DNA of 64,000 nt from the NCBI RefSeq assembly GCF_000934685.1, contig NZ_JYNQ01000001.1:2406501-2470500 (forward strand), in the 5' to 3' direction. The notes under the pieces were generated by a model that saw only the letters and a list, made by a program, of their open reading frames with translations, ran no database searches and was not told the origin of the DNA. The stretch comes from Lacinutrix sp. Hel_I_90 (GTDB lineage Bacteria > Bacteroidota > Bacteroidia > Flavobacteriales > Flavobacteriaceae). Of the stretch, positions 15,967 to 26,200 are shown one piece after another (positions within the stretch are counted from its first letter, which is position 1; every line of letters starts with the position of its first letter). A program made the translations under genes and the position numbers.

Positions 15967-16504
15967 ATCTTTTTTGGTATTGTTCTTAATTTTGAACTTT
16001 AGTTCGATTGAAGAACCTAAAAAAATAATTGCAAGACAAGGGCAGGTTTCTTTTTTTTCATATACATCCGTAGAAAATATAAAGGCCGAGAATAATCAGG
16101 TGTTGAGTATTATCAATTTTGAAGATGGGGACATTGCGATAAGTATGCTTATGAATACCTTTGTTTTTGAAAAGGCTTTGATGAAAGAACACTTTAATGA
16201 GAGTTATATCGAATCTGATATCTACCCAAAAGCAACTTTTGAAGGAAAGATATTAGAATTTGATCCAAATAAAGAAGGTGAGCAAACCAGAATGGTTAAG
16301 GGCACTTTTTATATGCACGGTGTTTCCCAAGAACTCACGGTAAAGACTAAAATTGAGAATTCTGGAGGGACGTATATTCTTTCAGGTAGTTTTGAAGCTT
16401 TGGTTAAGGACTATAACATAAATATCCCACCATTATTGGCAGGTAATATTGCAAAAAGTATTTCAATTAACTTTAGATTCGAATATCGACCTTATGAAAA
16501 CTAA
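15959..16504 (+). CDS. YceI-like protein (second copy)
   Basis: 181 residues with a short N-terminal hydrophobic signal. It is paralogous to the protein at 9955-10518: both have EKALMKEHFNESYIES-like and YPKATFEGKI blocks, then GTFYMHGVSQELTVKTKI and the IPPLLAGNIAKSISINFRF end. It probably binds a lipid or quinone in the periplasm. It overlaps both neighbours (8 bases with the OB-fold gene, 11 bases with the DUF5777 gene), so the three are surely one operon. Confidence 0.85.
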   Translation: MTRSFLVLFLILNFSSIEEPKKIIARQGQVSFFSYTSVENIKAENNQVLSIINFEDGDIAISMLMNTFVFEKALMKEHFNESYIESDIYPKATFEGKILEFDPNKEGEQTRMVKGTFYMHGVSQELTVKTKIENSGGTYILSGSFEALVKDYNINIPPLLAGNIAKSISINFRFEYRPYEN

Positions 16505-17390
16505 AAAGATACTATTCACCTGTTTTTTACTTTTAGGCTGTGTTCACTTTTCTAAATCCCAGAACCTTTTGGAGATTTTAGAAAATGAACAACAGGACTC
16601 CTTAGGGTATTTGCCTGCTACATTTAAAATGACTAGAATAGCATTTGGACATTCAACCGAGGTAAGAAGTAAAGGGATTTTAGAGATTTTTACGGCTAAC
16701 CGTTTTTGGAATTTACCAACAGAAAAATCTCAGAGTTTTGCGGCAGATAAAATGAGTACACGAATTGCACTGGAATATGGTTTGTTAGATCGTTTGTCTG
16801 TAGGGTTTGGAGGAACAACCTTTGATGGGCTTTTTGATGGCTATTTAAAATATAAATTGCTAGCACAAAAAAAAGGCATAAAAACCACGCCTTTGAACAT
16901 TACACTCTTTCAAAGTTCGAGTTACAATAGTAGTTCTATAGTAAACCCAGAAATTAAAGATGATTTTTCTGATCGGTTATCTTTTACCTCTCAAGTATTG
17001 ATTTCAAGAAAAATATCGTCGGATTTTTCATTTCAAATCGCACCAACATATGTACATAGAGGGCTTAAACTTTCTGAGGAGGATCAACAAGATTTTTTTG
17101 CGTTAGGTATCGGAGCGCGCTATAAAATAGGTAGTCATCTTTCGGTAGTCTCTGAATACTATAAAACGTTTAATCCCATAGAATCATTTGATACTTATGG
17201 CCCTTTTGCACTAGGTGTAAATTGGGAAATTGGTGATGTTTTACTTCAATTCATGCTTACGAATGCGGTAAATATGGTAGAAGATGCTTTTATCACGCAA
17301 ACCCGTAACAACTTTAACTTCAAGAATCCTAATCTCCATTTTGGTTTTAACGCAACGTACGTGATTCACTTTAAAAATAAATTGAAGTAA
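16494..17390 (+). CDS. DUF5777 family outer-membrane beta-barrel protein (second copy)
   Basis: 298 residues from ATG at 16494, chosen because it starts a clean signal peptide (ending VHFSKSQ); an upstream in-frame ATG at 16449 would lie inside the YceI gene. The body has barrel-like strands and matches the paralog at 11009-11854 in order (FKMTRIAFGHSTEV, ALEYGLLDRLSVGFG, LISRKISSDFSFQIAPTYVHR, LQFMLTNAVNM, FGFNATYVI). It ends the second envelope set. Function unknown. Confidence 0.83.
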   Translation: MKTKKILFTCFLLLGCVHFSKSQNLLEILENEQQDSLGYLPATFKMTRIAFGHSTEVRSKGILEIFTANRFWNLPTEKSQSFAADKMSTRIALEYGLLDRLSVGFGGTTFDGLFDGYLKYKLLAQKKGIKTTPLNITLFQSSSYNSSSIVNPEIKDDFSDRLSFTSQVLISRKISSDFSFQIAPTYVHRGLKLSEEDQQDFFALGIGARYKIGSHLSVVSEYYKTFNPIESFDTYGPFALGVNWEIGDVLLQFMLTNAVNMVEDAFITQTRNNFNFKNPNLHFGFNATYVIHFKNKLK

Positions 17391-17584
17391 GCGTAAATTT
17401 CAGTCTAAAATCTGAAAAGAAGATTAAAAAAAAATGTTTTAATGTTTAACAAAATTCAGCGTTTATGCTAACGCCATCTAGTTTTTAAAATAATACGATT
17501 TATTAGTAGAGTATTGGAAGAACAAGTTATAAATGTGATTTAGTTGTGAAGCTCAGATTTTTTATTTGTACGTTTTAATTTAAT

Positions 17585-17701
17585 ATGTTTCAAGCCCCAA
17601 AGAAATATAATCTCAACAAGACCTACACCTTTACTTTCGGTAAGGTTTATTTTTATCATAATAGTTACCGTATAAGCCATATCAAAAATCTAAACATGCC
17701 T
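17585..17701 (+). pseudogene. N-terminal remnant of the unknown gene family seen at 7306-7698
   Basis: From ATG at 17585 about 38 residues (LNKTYTFTFGKVYFYHNS core) resemble the start of the protein at 7306-7698 (LVKTYRFNFGKVDFYEN). After that the similarity ends and the frame runs on into the glpD start region. It appears to be a truncated copy, although a short expressed peptide cannot be excluded. Confidence 0.55.
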
Positions 17702-17768
17702 TTTAGGTCCTTAATTTTCCGTTTTCAATATAAAAGCAATATTTTCATGCTCAAATTAAAAACAGTTC

Positions 17769-19343
17769 ATGGATCGCGACCTACTCATTACGCAACTAAA
17801 AGAAACAGCCTTATTCGATTTTGTTATTATTGGAGGAGGAGCTAGTGGTCTCGGTATTGCTGTAGATGCCGCTTCACGAGGGTATAAAACAGGGCTTTTT
17901 GAAAGTGTTGATTTTGCAAAAGGAACCTCTAGTCGCAGCACAAAATTAATACATGGTGGTGTGCGTTATCTTGCGCAAGGCAATATAGCCCTCGTGATGG
18001 AGGCTTTAAAGGAACGTGGCTTATTGTTAAAAAACGCAAGACATTTATTTAAAAATCAGATGTTTATTATTCCAAATTATAAATGGTGGCAAGGTTTGTA
18101 CTATGCTTTTGGACTTAAGGTTTACGATGTGCTTTCTGGTCGATTGAGTTTGGGGAAATCTAGACTTATTGGTAAAGAAAAAACTCAAATTACGATTCCT
18201 GTTTTAAAGACTAAAAACCTTCAAAATGGTGTGTCTTATCAGGATGGACAGTTTGATGATTCGCGTTTAGCATTAAATTTAGCGCAAACGGCATTACGGC
18301 ATCATGCTGTTGTTTTAAATTATTTTAAAGTCGTCGATTTGCTAAAAGATGAGGCTAATAAAGTCTGCGGTGTTAAAGTTTTAGATATTGAAACGAACAG
18401 AATACACGACATAAAATCTAAAGTGGTCATTAACGCAACAGGTGTTTTTGCGAATACGATTTTAAAACTTAACGGAAGAGAACGTGAGCCCTTAAAAATT
18501 GTACCAAGTCAAGGCATTCATTTAGTTTTAGACGCTTCTTTTTTGCAAAGTGACACGGCAATTATGATTCCAAAAACGAGTGATGGTCGTGTGTTATTCA
18601 TTATTCCCTGGCATGGAAAAGTAGTGGTAGGAACAACAGACACGCCAAACGTAAAACCTAAATATGAACCTAAACCACTAACAGAAGAAATTGAATTTAT
18701 TCTAACTACATGTAAAACCTATTTAAGGAAGGCGCCAGAGCGAAAAGATGTCTTATCTGTTTTTGTTGGACTGCGGCCCTTGGTTGCGCCATCAGGCGAC
18801 AAAAGTGTCACGAAAGAAATTTCCCGAGGGCACAAAATTATAGTGTCGGAAACCGGACTACTATCCTTGGTTGGTGGTAAATGGACAACCTATCGTAAAA
18901 TGGCAGAAGATACAGTAGACAAAGCCATAGTAGAGCACCAATTAGAAGCCAAGCCTTGTGTTACTGAACATTTGTCGCTCTTCGGAAATGTTTCTGAAAA
19001 TGCTTTAAAATCTCCAAGCCATCGTTATGTCTACGGCAGCGATTTGCTTACTTTAGAAACTTTAGAAAAAAAAGTAAAAGGTTCTGCTGAAAAACTGCAC
19101 CCCAAGTATGATTATACAGTTTCCGAAGTTATTTTCGCGATTACGAATGAAATGGCAAGAACGGTAGAAGATATTTTAGCACGACGGATACGTTTACTCT
19201 TTTTAGATGCACAAGCCGCCATAGATGTGGCACCAAAGGTTGCAGGTATTTTAGCAGAAATACTTCAAAAAGACCTAACATGGGCTAAAGAAAAAGCGGA
19301 CGAATTTATAGTCTTAGCCAAAGGCTATTTAATAGAACAGTAA
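17769..19343 (+). CDS. glpD: Aerobic glycerol-3-phosphate dehydrogenase/oxidase
   Basis: A 524-residue FAD enzyme that oxidises sn-glycerol-3-phosphate to dihydroxyacetone phosphate and feeds electrons to quinone at the inner membrane. The dinucleotide-binding motif [15 protein letters not shown] is at residues 17-31; [17 protein letters not shown], the [10 protein letters not shown] segment and [10 protein letters not shown]...[13 protein letters not shown] are typical family signatures. The C-terminal domain ([25 protein letters not shown]) is present. It is 2 bases upstream of glpK, so the two form an operon. A glycerol facilitator gene is not in the window. Confidence 0.96.
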   Translation: MDRDLLITQLKETALFDFVIIGGGASGLGIAVDAASRGYKTGLFESVDFAKGTSSRSTKLIHGGVRYLAQGNIALVMEALKERGLLLKNARHLFKNQMFIIPNYKWWQGLYYAFGLKVYDVLSGRLSLGKSRLIGKEKTQITIPVLKTKNLQNGVSYQDGQFDDSRLALNLAQTALRHHAVVLNYFKVVDLLKDEANKVCGVKVLDIETNRIHDIKSKVVINATGVFANTILKLNGREREPLKIVPSQGIHLVLDASFLQSDTAIMIPKTSDGRVLFIIPWHGKVVVGTTDTPNVKPKYEPKPLTEEIEFILTTCKTYLRKAPERKDVLSVFVGLRPLVAPSGDKSVTKEISRGHKIIVSETGLLSLVGGKWTTYRKMAEDTVDKAIVEHQLEAKPCVTEHLSLFGNVSENALKSPSHRYVYGSDLLTLETLEKKVKGSAEKLHPKYDYTVSEVIFAITNEMARTVEDILARRIRLLFLDAQAAIDVAPKVAGILAEILQKDLTWAKEKADEFIVLAKGYLIEQ

Positions 19344-19345
19344 GG

Positions 19346-20848
19346 ATGATAAAAGACCAATTCATTTTAGCATTAGATCAAGGGACCACGGCTTCACGAG
19401 CCATTCTTTTTAATCGTAAAGGTGAAATGATAGCAGTGGCTCACCAAGATTTTGAACAGATTTTACCACAATCGGGTTGGGTAGAACATAATGCAAATAC
19501 CCTCTGGGAATCACAATTACATACGATTAAAAGTGTACTCAAAAAAGCAAAGATTACTTCTAAAGCTATTGCTGCAATTGGGATTACCAATCAAAGAGAA
19601 ACGACAGTACTGTGGGATAGAACCACAGGAGAACCAATATACAATGCTATTGTTTGGCAGGATCGTCGTACAGCGCAATACTGTAATAGTTTAAAAGAGA
19701 AAGGACATTCTGAAACTATTAAACAAAAAACAGGTTTATTAATTGATTCCTATTTTTCGGCTACAAAAATTAAATGGATTTTAGATAACGTAAAAGGGGC
19801 CAGAATAAAAGCTAAAGCGGGAACCCTCTGTTTTGGTACTATTGACTCGTGGTTAGTCTATAAGTTAACCAATGGGAAGAAGCATATTACAGATGTAAGT
19901 AATGCCAGCAGAACCCTATTGTTCAATATTCACCGTTTAGAATGGGATGATGCGCTTTTAGAGCTGTTAGACATTCCCAAAAGCATCCTGCCCGAAGTTT
20001 GTGAAAGTTCTATGGTTTATGCAGAAACGGCGATTGCTATATTTGACAAGCCTGTTAAAATCGCTGGTATTGCAGGCGACCAGCAGGCCGCATTATTCGG
20101 GCAGTTATGTACTAAAAAAGGCATGGCAAAAAACACCTATGGTACAGGCTGTTTTTTACTAATGAATACTGGCGAAACCCCAATAGTGTCAAAAAACAAT
20201 TTATTAACAACTATTGCCTGGCAAATAAATGGAAAAGTGCACTACGCTATAGAGGGTAGTGTTTTTGTTGGTGGTGCCGCGGTACAATGGTTGCGTGATG
20301 GCTTAAAGCTAATAGCAGCCTCAAAGTCTATAGAGACGTTAGCGGGTACTTTAGAAGATAATGAAGGTGTTTATTTTGTTCCGGCACTCACAGGATTGGG
20401 AGCGCCTCATTGGGATCCGTATGCTCGGGGTGCTATTTTTGGAATTTCTCGTGGAACGACCCAAGCACATATCGCTCGAGCTACTTTAGAAGGGATTGCC
20501 TATCAAGTCTATGATATTGTTAGAGCCATGGAAGAGGATGCTCATGAAAAATGTACAGAATTAAGAGTTGACGGTGGTGCCTCTGCTAATAATTTATTGC
20601 TACAGTTTCAAAGTGATATTTTTGGTTTTGAGGTAATCAGACCTAAAATGCTTGAAACCACTGCGCTAGGCGCGGCTTATTTAGCAGGTTTAGCGGTAGG
20701 TTATTGGGAGTCTCTGGATGCGTTACAAGCACAATGGAGCATTGACCGGGTTTTTAAAGCTGAAATGCCTCAAAATGAAGCCGATCAAAAAATTAAAAAA
20801 TGGCATGAAGCTGTTAAAAGAACACGTGGTTGGGCGGCAAGCGAATAA
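19346..20848 (+). CDS. glpK: Glycerol kinase
   Basis: A 500-residue FGGY-family kinase that phosphorylates glycerol with ATP. The N-terminal ATPase motif [14 protein letters not shown], the substrate loop [23 protein letters not shown], and the C-terminal [13 protein letters not shown] and [16 protein letters not shown] motifs are intact. Length is normal. Together with glpD it channels glycerol to glycolysis/gluconeogenesis. Confidence 0.97.
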   Translation: MIKDQFILALDQGTTASRAILFNRKGEMIAVAHQDFEQILPQSGWVEHNANTLWESQLHTIKSVLKKAKITSKAIAAIGITNQRETTVLWDRTTGEPIYNAIVWQDRRTAQYCNSLKEKGHSETIKQKTGLLIDSYFSATKIKWILDNVKGARIKAKAGTLCFGTIDSWLVYKLTNGKKHITDVSNASRTLLFNIHRLEWDDALLELLDIPKSILPEVCESSMVYAETAIAIFDKPVKIAGIAGDQQAALFGQLCTKKGMAKNTYGTGCFLLMNTGETPIVSKNNLLTTIAWQINGKVHYAIEGSVFVGGAAVQWLRDGLKLIAASKSIETLAGTLEDNEGVYFVPALTGLGAPHWDPYARGAIFGISRGTTQAHIARATLEGIAYQVYDIVRAMEEDAHEKCTELRVDGGASANNLLLQFQSDIFGFEVIRPKMLETTALGAAYLAGLAVGYWESLDALQAQWSIDRVFKAEMPQNEADQKIKKWHEAVKRTRGWAASE

Positions 20849-20971
20849 TGAGCTCTTAAAAACCTACGATTGTCAAGCGGGTCATATTAAAATCCTTTAT
20901 CTCATGTTTTGAAAGCTGCAATAGGTAACTTTTAAATAAGAACGGAAAGAGAAAAACCGAATGACCGTTCG

Positions 20972-21919
20972 CTAGTTTTTGCTTTTAAGTTGTGACAGCA
21001 TTTCTTTTGTAATCGCTTCCAAATCGAAACTATGTTTCCAGTTCCAGTCTTTTCTTGCATGCGAATCGGCAATACTACTTGGCCAAGAATCTGCAATCTG
21101 CTGTCTAAAATCTGGAGAATATGTGATCTCAAACTCAGGAATGTGTTTTTTTATTGAAGCAGTGATGTCTTCAGGCGTAAATGAAATACCTGACAAATTA
21201 TAAGAGGATCTAATTTTGATATCAGAAGCTTTGGCTTGCATGATGTCTACAGTCGCTTTAATGGCGTCATCCATAAATAACATCGGTAAGGCTGTTTTTT
21301 CAGATAAAAAACAGTCGTATTTTTTGTTTTTTAGCGCTTCGTGATAAATTTCAACAGCATAATCTGTTGTGCCGCCACCAGGTAAGGTTTTCCAACTAAT
21401 AATACCTGGATAGCGAATAGAACGCACGTCTACATCATATTTTTGGTGGTAGTATTCACACCAACGTTCACCAACTTGTTTGGTGATGCCATAAACGGTT
21501 GTTGGCTCCATGGTGGTATATTGTGGGGTGTTGTCTTTAGGGGTTGATGGTCCGAAAACAGCAATACTAGAAGGCCAGAACACTTTTTTAATAAATTTTG
21601 CTTTCGCTAAATCTAAGACGTGAAATAAAGAGGTCATATTTAAATCCCATGCTTTCATTGGATATTTTTCTCCAGTAGCACTTAGCATGGCAGCCATAAG
21701 GTAAATGGTGTCTATATTGTGTTTTTCAACACAAACCTGTATGGATTTATAATCCATAGCATCTATAATTTCGAATAATCCAGAGTTTACAATATCTAAA
21801 TTATTATAACTAATATCACTAGCGATAACATTAGTATCGCCATAGAGTTCTCTTAATTTAAAAGTGAGTTCTGATCCTATTTGACCGCAAGCGCCAATAA
21901 TTAAAATTTTTGAAGACAT
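20972..21919 (-). CDS. GalE-like L-threonine 3-dehydrogenase
   Basis: 315 residues from ATG at 21919 (an upstream start at 21970 adds a tail unlike the family). The Rossmann motif IIGACGQIGSE starts at residue 7, and the SDR catalytic pair is Y143 and K147 in YGITKQ. The segments PGIISWKTLPGGGTTDYAVEI and YDCFLSEKTALPMLFMDD are characteristic of the short-chain-type threonine dehydrogenases known from flavobacteria, rather than the zinc-dependent Tdh. It oxidises L-threonine with NAD to 2-amino-3-ketobutyrate. A plain NDP-sugar epimerase is less likely given these segments. No 2-amino-3-ketobutyrate ligase gene is adjacent. Confidence 0.88.
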   Translation of the reverse strand: MSSKILIIGACGQIGSELTFKLRELYGDTNVIASDISYNNLDIVNSGLFEIIDAMDYKSIQVCVEKHNIDTIYLMAAMLSATGEKYPMKAWDLNMTSLFHVLDLAKAKFIKKVFWPSSIAVFGPSTPKDNTPQYTTMEPTTVYGITKQVGERWCEYYHQKYDVDVRSIRYPGIISWKTLPGGGTTDYAVEIYHEALKNKKYDCFLSEKTALPMLFMDDAIKATVDIMQAKASDIKIRSSYNLSGISFTPEDITASIKKHIPEFEITYSPDFRQQIADSWPSSIADSHARKDWNWKHSFDLEAITKEMLSQLKSKN

Positions 21920-22048
21920 AATATGATTTGGATTTTTAAATCTGTTCAAAAATACTAAGTTTTTGCTCATTTAAAAGGGAATTTACCAATATTAAGTCTG
22001 TAAATCTATTTTTATGATATTCCTAAGACCTAAAAACTTCGAATACAA

Positions 22049-22056
22049 TATATTTG
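22049..22056 (+). promoter_or_regulatory. Probable -7 promoter element
   Basis: TATATTTG matches TAnnTTTG and lies 21 bases before the lipoprotein start at 22078. No good -33 TTTG is visible. Confidence 0.45.
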
Positions 22057-22077
22057 TAGCCTAACCAATTTTTATAT

Positions 22078-22599
22078 ATGAAATATTTTATCATTTTTTT
22101 TGTCTTAATCTCCACAGTGGCCTGTAAAAAAGAAGTGAGTATTGGAGTAGATCAGGTGACTATTGTTAACGACTCTACTAAAATTACAAGTGAAGACATT
22201 TCTAAAATAACTTATCTTGATTTTGGTGTAGACGGAAAAGCCAAGAATACTTTAGACTCTTGGCAGGCGTATGCTACTGTATCTGCTGCCATTGGTAAGC
22301 TTAAAACGGCAAATTTTGAGTTTTTTAAAACAGATGATGAAGAGTTTAATACGATTTTAAAAGATTTAGAAGGTACCATGCCATTAACTATTAATAGTGA
22401 GCCAGTTCAGGCAAGAGTATTAGTCTTACGAACTAAGCTATTGAAACTCAGAGAAGCTATTTATTTAGAAACAATAGAAAAGGAAGACCGGCTTAAAGCC
22501 ATAAAGGAGTTGTTTCAGGCGTTTTCTTACGTTACACTTCAAGTTAATAAAAAGTTTGAAAAGGAAGCACAAAACATTATAAAACCAGATTCAGTATGA
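22078..22599 (+). CDS. Lipoprotein of unknown function
   Basis: 173 residues with a lipobox ending STVAC (Cys16). The mature protein is mostly helical after a short strand (SKITYLDFGVDGKAKNTLDSWQ) and ends with a long helix (EKEDRLKAIKELFQAFSYVTLQVNKKFE). No domain recognised; similar small lipoproteins are common in Flavobacteriaceae. It overlaps the next gene by 4 bases, so the pair is one unit. Confidence 0.8.
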   Translation: MKYFIIFFVLISTVACKKEVSIGVDQVTIVNDSTKITSEDISKITYLDFGVDGKAKNTLDSWQAYATVSAAIGKLKTANFEFFKTDDEEFNTILKDLEGTMPLTINSEPVQARVLVLRTKLLKLREAIYLETIEKEDRLKAIKELFQAFSYVTLQVNKKFEKEAQNIIKPDSV

Positions 22600-23120
22600 A
22601 ATTTTTAAAACTACTTATCTTTTCAATACTTTTAGGGTCGTGTGAAACAGAGATTAAAGTTGAAAATCAAAAATCTCCAGAAGAACTAAAAGCAGAAATT
22701 AATGTAGCGCTTAACGATTGGCATAAGGCAGCAGCTGAAGCTAATTTCGAGAACTATTTTAATTTAATGACTACTGATGGCGTATTTATAGGGACTGATG
22801 CCACTGAAAATTGGCAAAATGACGCCTTTAGAGCATTTTCGAAACCCTATTTTGATACGGGTAAAGCTTGGGATTTTACTGCCATTGAGAGAAATATCTA
22901 TCTTTATGAGGATAAAAAAATAGCTTGGTTTGATGAGCTTTTAGATACTCAAATGAAGCTTTGTAGAGGCTCAGGGGTTCTAAAATTAGTGAATAACCAG
23001 TGGAAAGTAGCGCATTATGTGCTCTCTATAGCGATTCCGAATGAGAATGTTTCTGAAGTCGTAAAAATAAAAACGTCTTTTGACAGTATCTACACTAAAA
23101 GACTACTAATAAAAAAATAA
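22596..23120 (+). CDS. NTF2-like (SnoaL/DUF4440 type) lipoprotein
   Basis: 174 residues with a lipobox ending LLGSC. The mature part has the cone-shaped NTF2-like pattern: an N-terminal helix (LNDWHKAAAEANFENYFNLMTTDGVFIGTDATENWQ), then strands with KIAWFDELLDT and GSGVLKLVNNQWKVAHYVLSIAIP. The pocket in this fold usually binds a small molecule, but no catalytic residues can be named. It is co-transcribed with the preceding lipoprotein gene. Confidence 0.85.
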   Translation: MKFLKLLIFSILLGSCETEIKVENQKSPEELKAEINVALNDWHKAAAEANFENYFNLMTTDGVFIGTDATENWQNDAFRAFSKPYFDTGKAWDFTAIERNIYLYEDKKIAWFDELLDTQMKLCRGSGVLKLVNNQWKVAHYVLSIAIPNENVSEVVKIKTSFDSIYTKRLLIKK

Positions 23121-23205
23121 AACCTTTAATTTTTAAATATTTGTGATGTAAAAGTATAACAGTTACAGCTTTATCTTTTATTTTAGCCAACCAAAATTAA
23201 AAAAC

Positions 23206-26200
23206 ATGAAGAAATTAGTATTCTTAGTATTCTTTTTATCATTGAGTTTCGTTCAAGCGCAATACAATCAAAATGCCCCTTGGATGGAAAATATTAATAT
23301 AGAAGCTAGAAAAAACACAAACAAGCCAGTTACATTTCAAGAAGTCGTTGATGCTTTTAACGCTTATTGGGTAAACAAAGACGAAACCGTAAGAGGTAGT
23401 GGTTATAAACCGTTTAAACGTTGGGAGACGTATTGGTCTAACTTTGTTAAAAAGGACGGTACCTTACCTTCAAATCTAGAATTATGGAATACGTACTTAA
23501 GTACTAAAAAGAATTCAGCGAATAAAAGTCGCATGGCAGATTTGAGTGACTGGCAGGCCATTGGGCCTTTCTCGCATTCAAATACAGGATCATGGTCTTC
23601 TGGACAAGGGCGTGTAAATGTAGTTGTTAAAGATGCTGTGCTTACCAATACCTATTATGCTGGAGCACCTGCAGGCGGTTTTTGGCGCTCAACAGATGGG
23701 GGTGCAACCTGGGAAACAACTACAGATGATTTACCTCAAATAGGGGTGTCCGGAATTGCAGTAGATTATGGGAATCCAGGAACTGTTTATATTGCTACAG
23801 GTGATGATGATGGTGGTGATTCTTATAGTGTAGGGGTCATGAAATCTGTAGATGGTGGTTTAACGTGGAATACTACTGGATTAAATGCGGGCAACTCGCC
23901 TTATTATATGAATGATATTTATATCAACCCAAACGATTCTAATATGCTTTGGGTAGCTACAAATAATGGGATATATAAATCAATTAACGCTGGAGCGACC
24001 TGGAGCAATAGTAATGGGACTCAAGGTGAAAACATGCGTGATATAAAAATTAAGCCTGGAGATTCTAATACCATTTATGCGGTAAGTAGCAATCGTTTTT
24101 GGAAATCTACAGATGCTGGAGAGAGTTATACCGAATATAATACTACAGCTTCTGGCTTGCCATTATCAAGTATTTCGAGGTATGTAATAGATGTAACACC
24201 AATAAACCCAGAAGTGGTTTATGTATTGGCTTCTGATAGCGGTAGAGATTTTAAAGGCGTTTATAAATCTGTAAATTCTGGTAGTACATTTGTAACAGTT
24301 GCTGATTTTACAACGGCTGGAGATATTTTTGAGTCAGGACAAAGTAACTATGACATGGCGTTTGCTGTTTCTGATACTAATGAAAACGAAATTTACACCG
24401 GTGTACTAAATGTTTGGAAAGGGATTGTAAGCACAACAAGTAATCAAGCGAGTTTTACTAAAATTAATAACTGGAGTTCCCCATCTAGCTCAACTTACAC
24501 ACATGCCGATATTCACTTTTTGCGCTTTTTTAATGGCGAGTTGTTAGTAGGTTCAGATGGTGGTTTTTACAAGTCGGATAACGCGGCAGTAAGTTTTTCA
24601 GATTTAACAGCGGGAATGCAAATTAGTCAGTTTTATCGTATTGCGGTTTCAAAGCAAACTTCAGATAAAATGGTTGGTGGTTTACAGGATAATGGAGGTC
24701 ACGCCTATAATAATAGTATTTGGCAAAATTATTATGGCGCAGATGGTATGGATACTGCAATAGACCCTACTGATTCAAATAAATATTATGGGTTTACGCA
24801 ATTTGGAGGCGGTTTATATATCTCCAATACATCTGGAGGAAGTTCTAATGGAAGCGTAGGAGCACCAACTGCTGAAAAAGATGCAGCAAATAATGATAGT
24901 GGTGGAAATTGGATTACACCTTTGCTGATGAATAAGGATGGCGATTTATACGCTGGTTATTCGAGCTTATATAAATTAGAAAACAGTGCTTGGACACCGG
25001 TGTCTCAAAATTTTGGAGCTAATTTTAATATTGATGTTTTAGAAATAGACGACATCAATCCTGACAACATTTTTATCGCCCTAAATGGGAGTCTAAGAAA
25101 AAGCACAGATAGAGGGGTTACCTTTTCTGTGACGGAAACCTTTTCTAGAGACATTACTTCTATTGAGGTGAATACCCAAGATAGTAACATCGTTTATGTC
25201 ACTACTTCTGGAACTAATGGCCAAGTCTATCAATCTAACGATGGCGGTCTTAATTTTACTAATATTTCTGCTGGCTTACCATCAGTTACTAAAAACAGCA
25301 TTAAACACCAGAATTTACATTCTAAGAACCCATTATATTTAGGTACGAGCTTAGGCGTGTATCGCTATGATGATGACACCTTACAATGGGAGCAATTTAA
25401 TATTGGATTACCGAACGTATCGGTTAGAGACTTGGAAATTAATGTTTACGATAATAAAATTACAGCAGCGACTTATGGAAGAGGCATTTGGCAATCGCTG
25501 ATTCAAACTCAATTAGCGCCAACAGACGTGAAATTGGTTTCAGTTTCAGGGATTAGTGATGCAATCGAATGTAATGCTATGGTGACTCCAGAAATTGAAA
25601 TTCTAAATAACGGTGTTTCAACACTTACTAGTGTAGATTTTACTTATACTATTGACGGCGTAGATTCTGTTTATAATTGGACAGGTAGTTTAGCTTCAGA
25701 AACTTCAACGACTGTATCCTTGCCACAATTTTCTTTATCTAAAGGGGTGCATACGTTTAAAACGGTCGTAAACACGGCTAATGATGCTTATGCAACAAAT
25801 AATGATTCAGGAGAGAAAGTAATTCTTGCCAATGCTCCGGGTGCGGCACAAGTTGTAAATACTTTTCAAACTGTTAGCGAAGAACTTTTAGTTTTCGATG
25901 AAGGCGCATCAACGCAGTACTGGGTGCGCGGCATTCCAACAGGAATTGTATTAAATGATGCTTCAAATCCGTCAAATCAAGTATATGGTACAAATTTAGG
26001 AGGTCAATATAGCAATAATACCAAAAGCTATTTAGTGAGCGATTGCTATGATTTAACGACCGTTTCAAATCCAGAAATACAATTTGATATGGCATTTCAG
26101 TTAGAACTAGATTGGGATTTAGTTTACATGGAATATTCAACAAATCAAGGCGTGAGCTGGCAAGTTTTAGGTGCAGCAACAGATCCTAACTGGTACAATA

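Noticed and set aside
20972-21919. NDP-sugar 4-epimerase (GalE)
   Set aside because: The GGGTTDYAVEI and SEKTALPMLFMDD segments point to the flavobacterial GalE-like threonine dehydrogenase instead.
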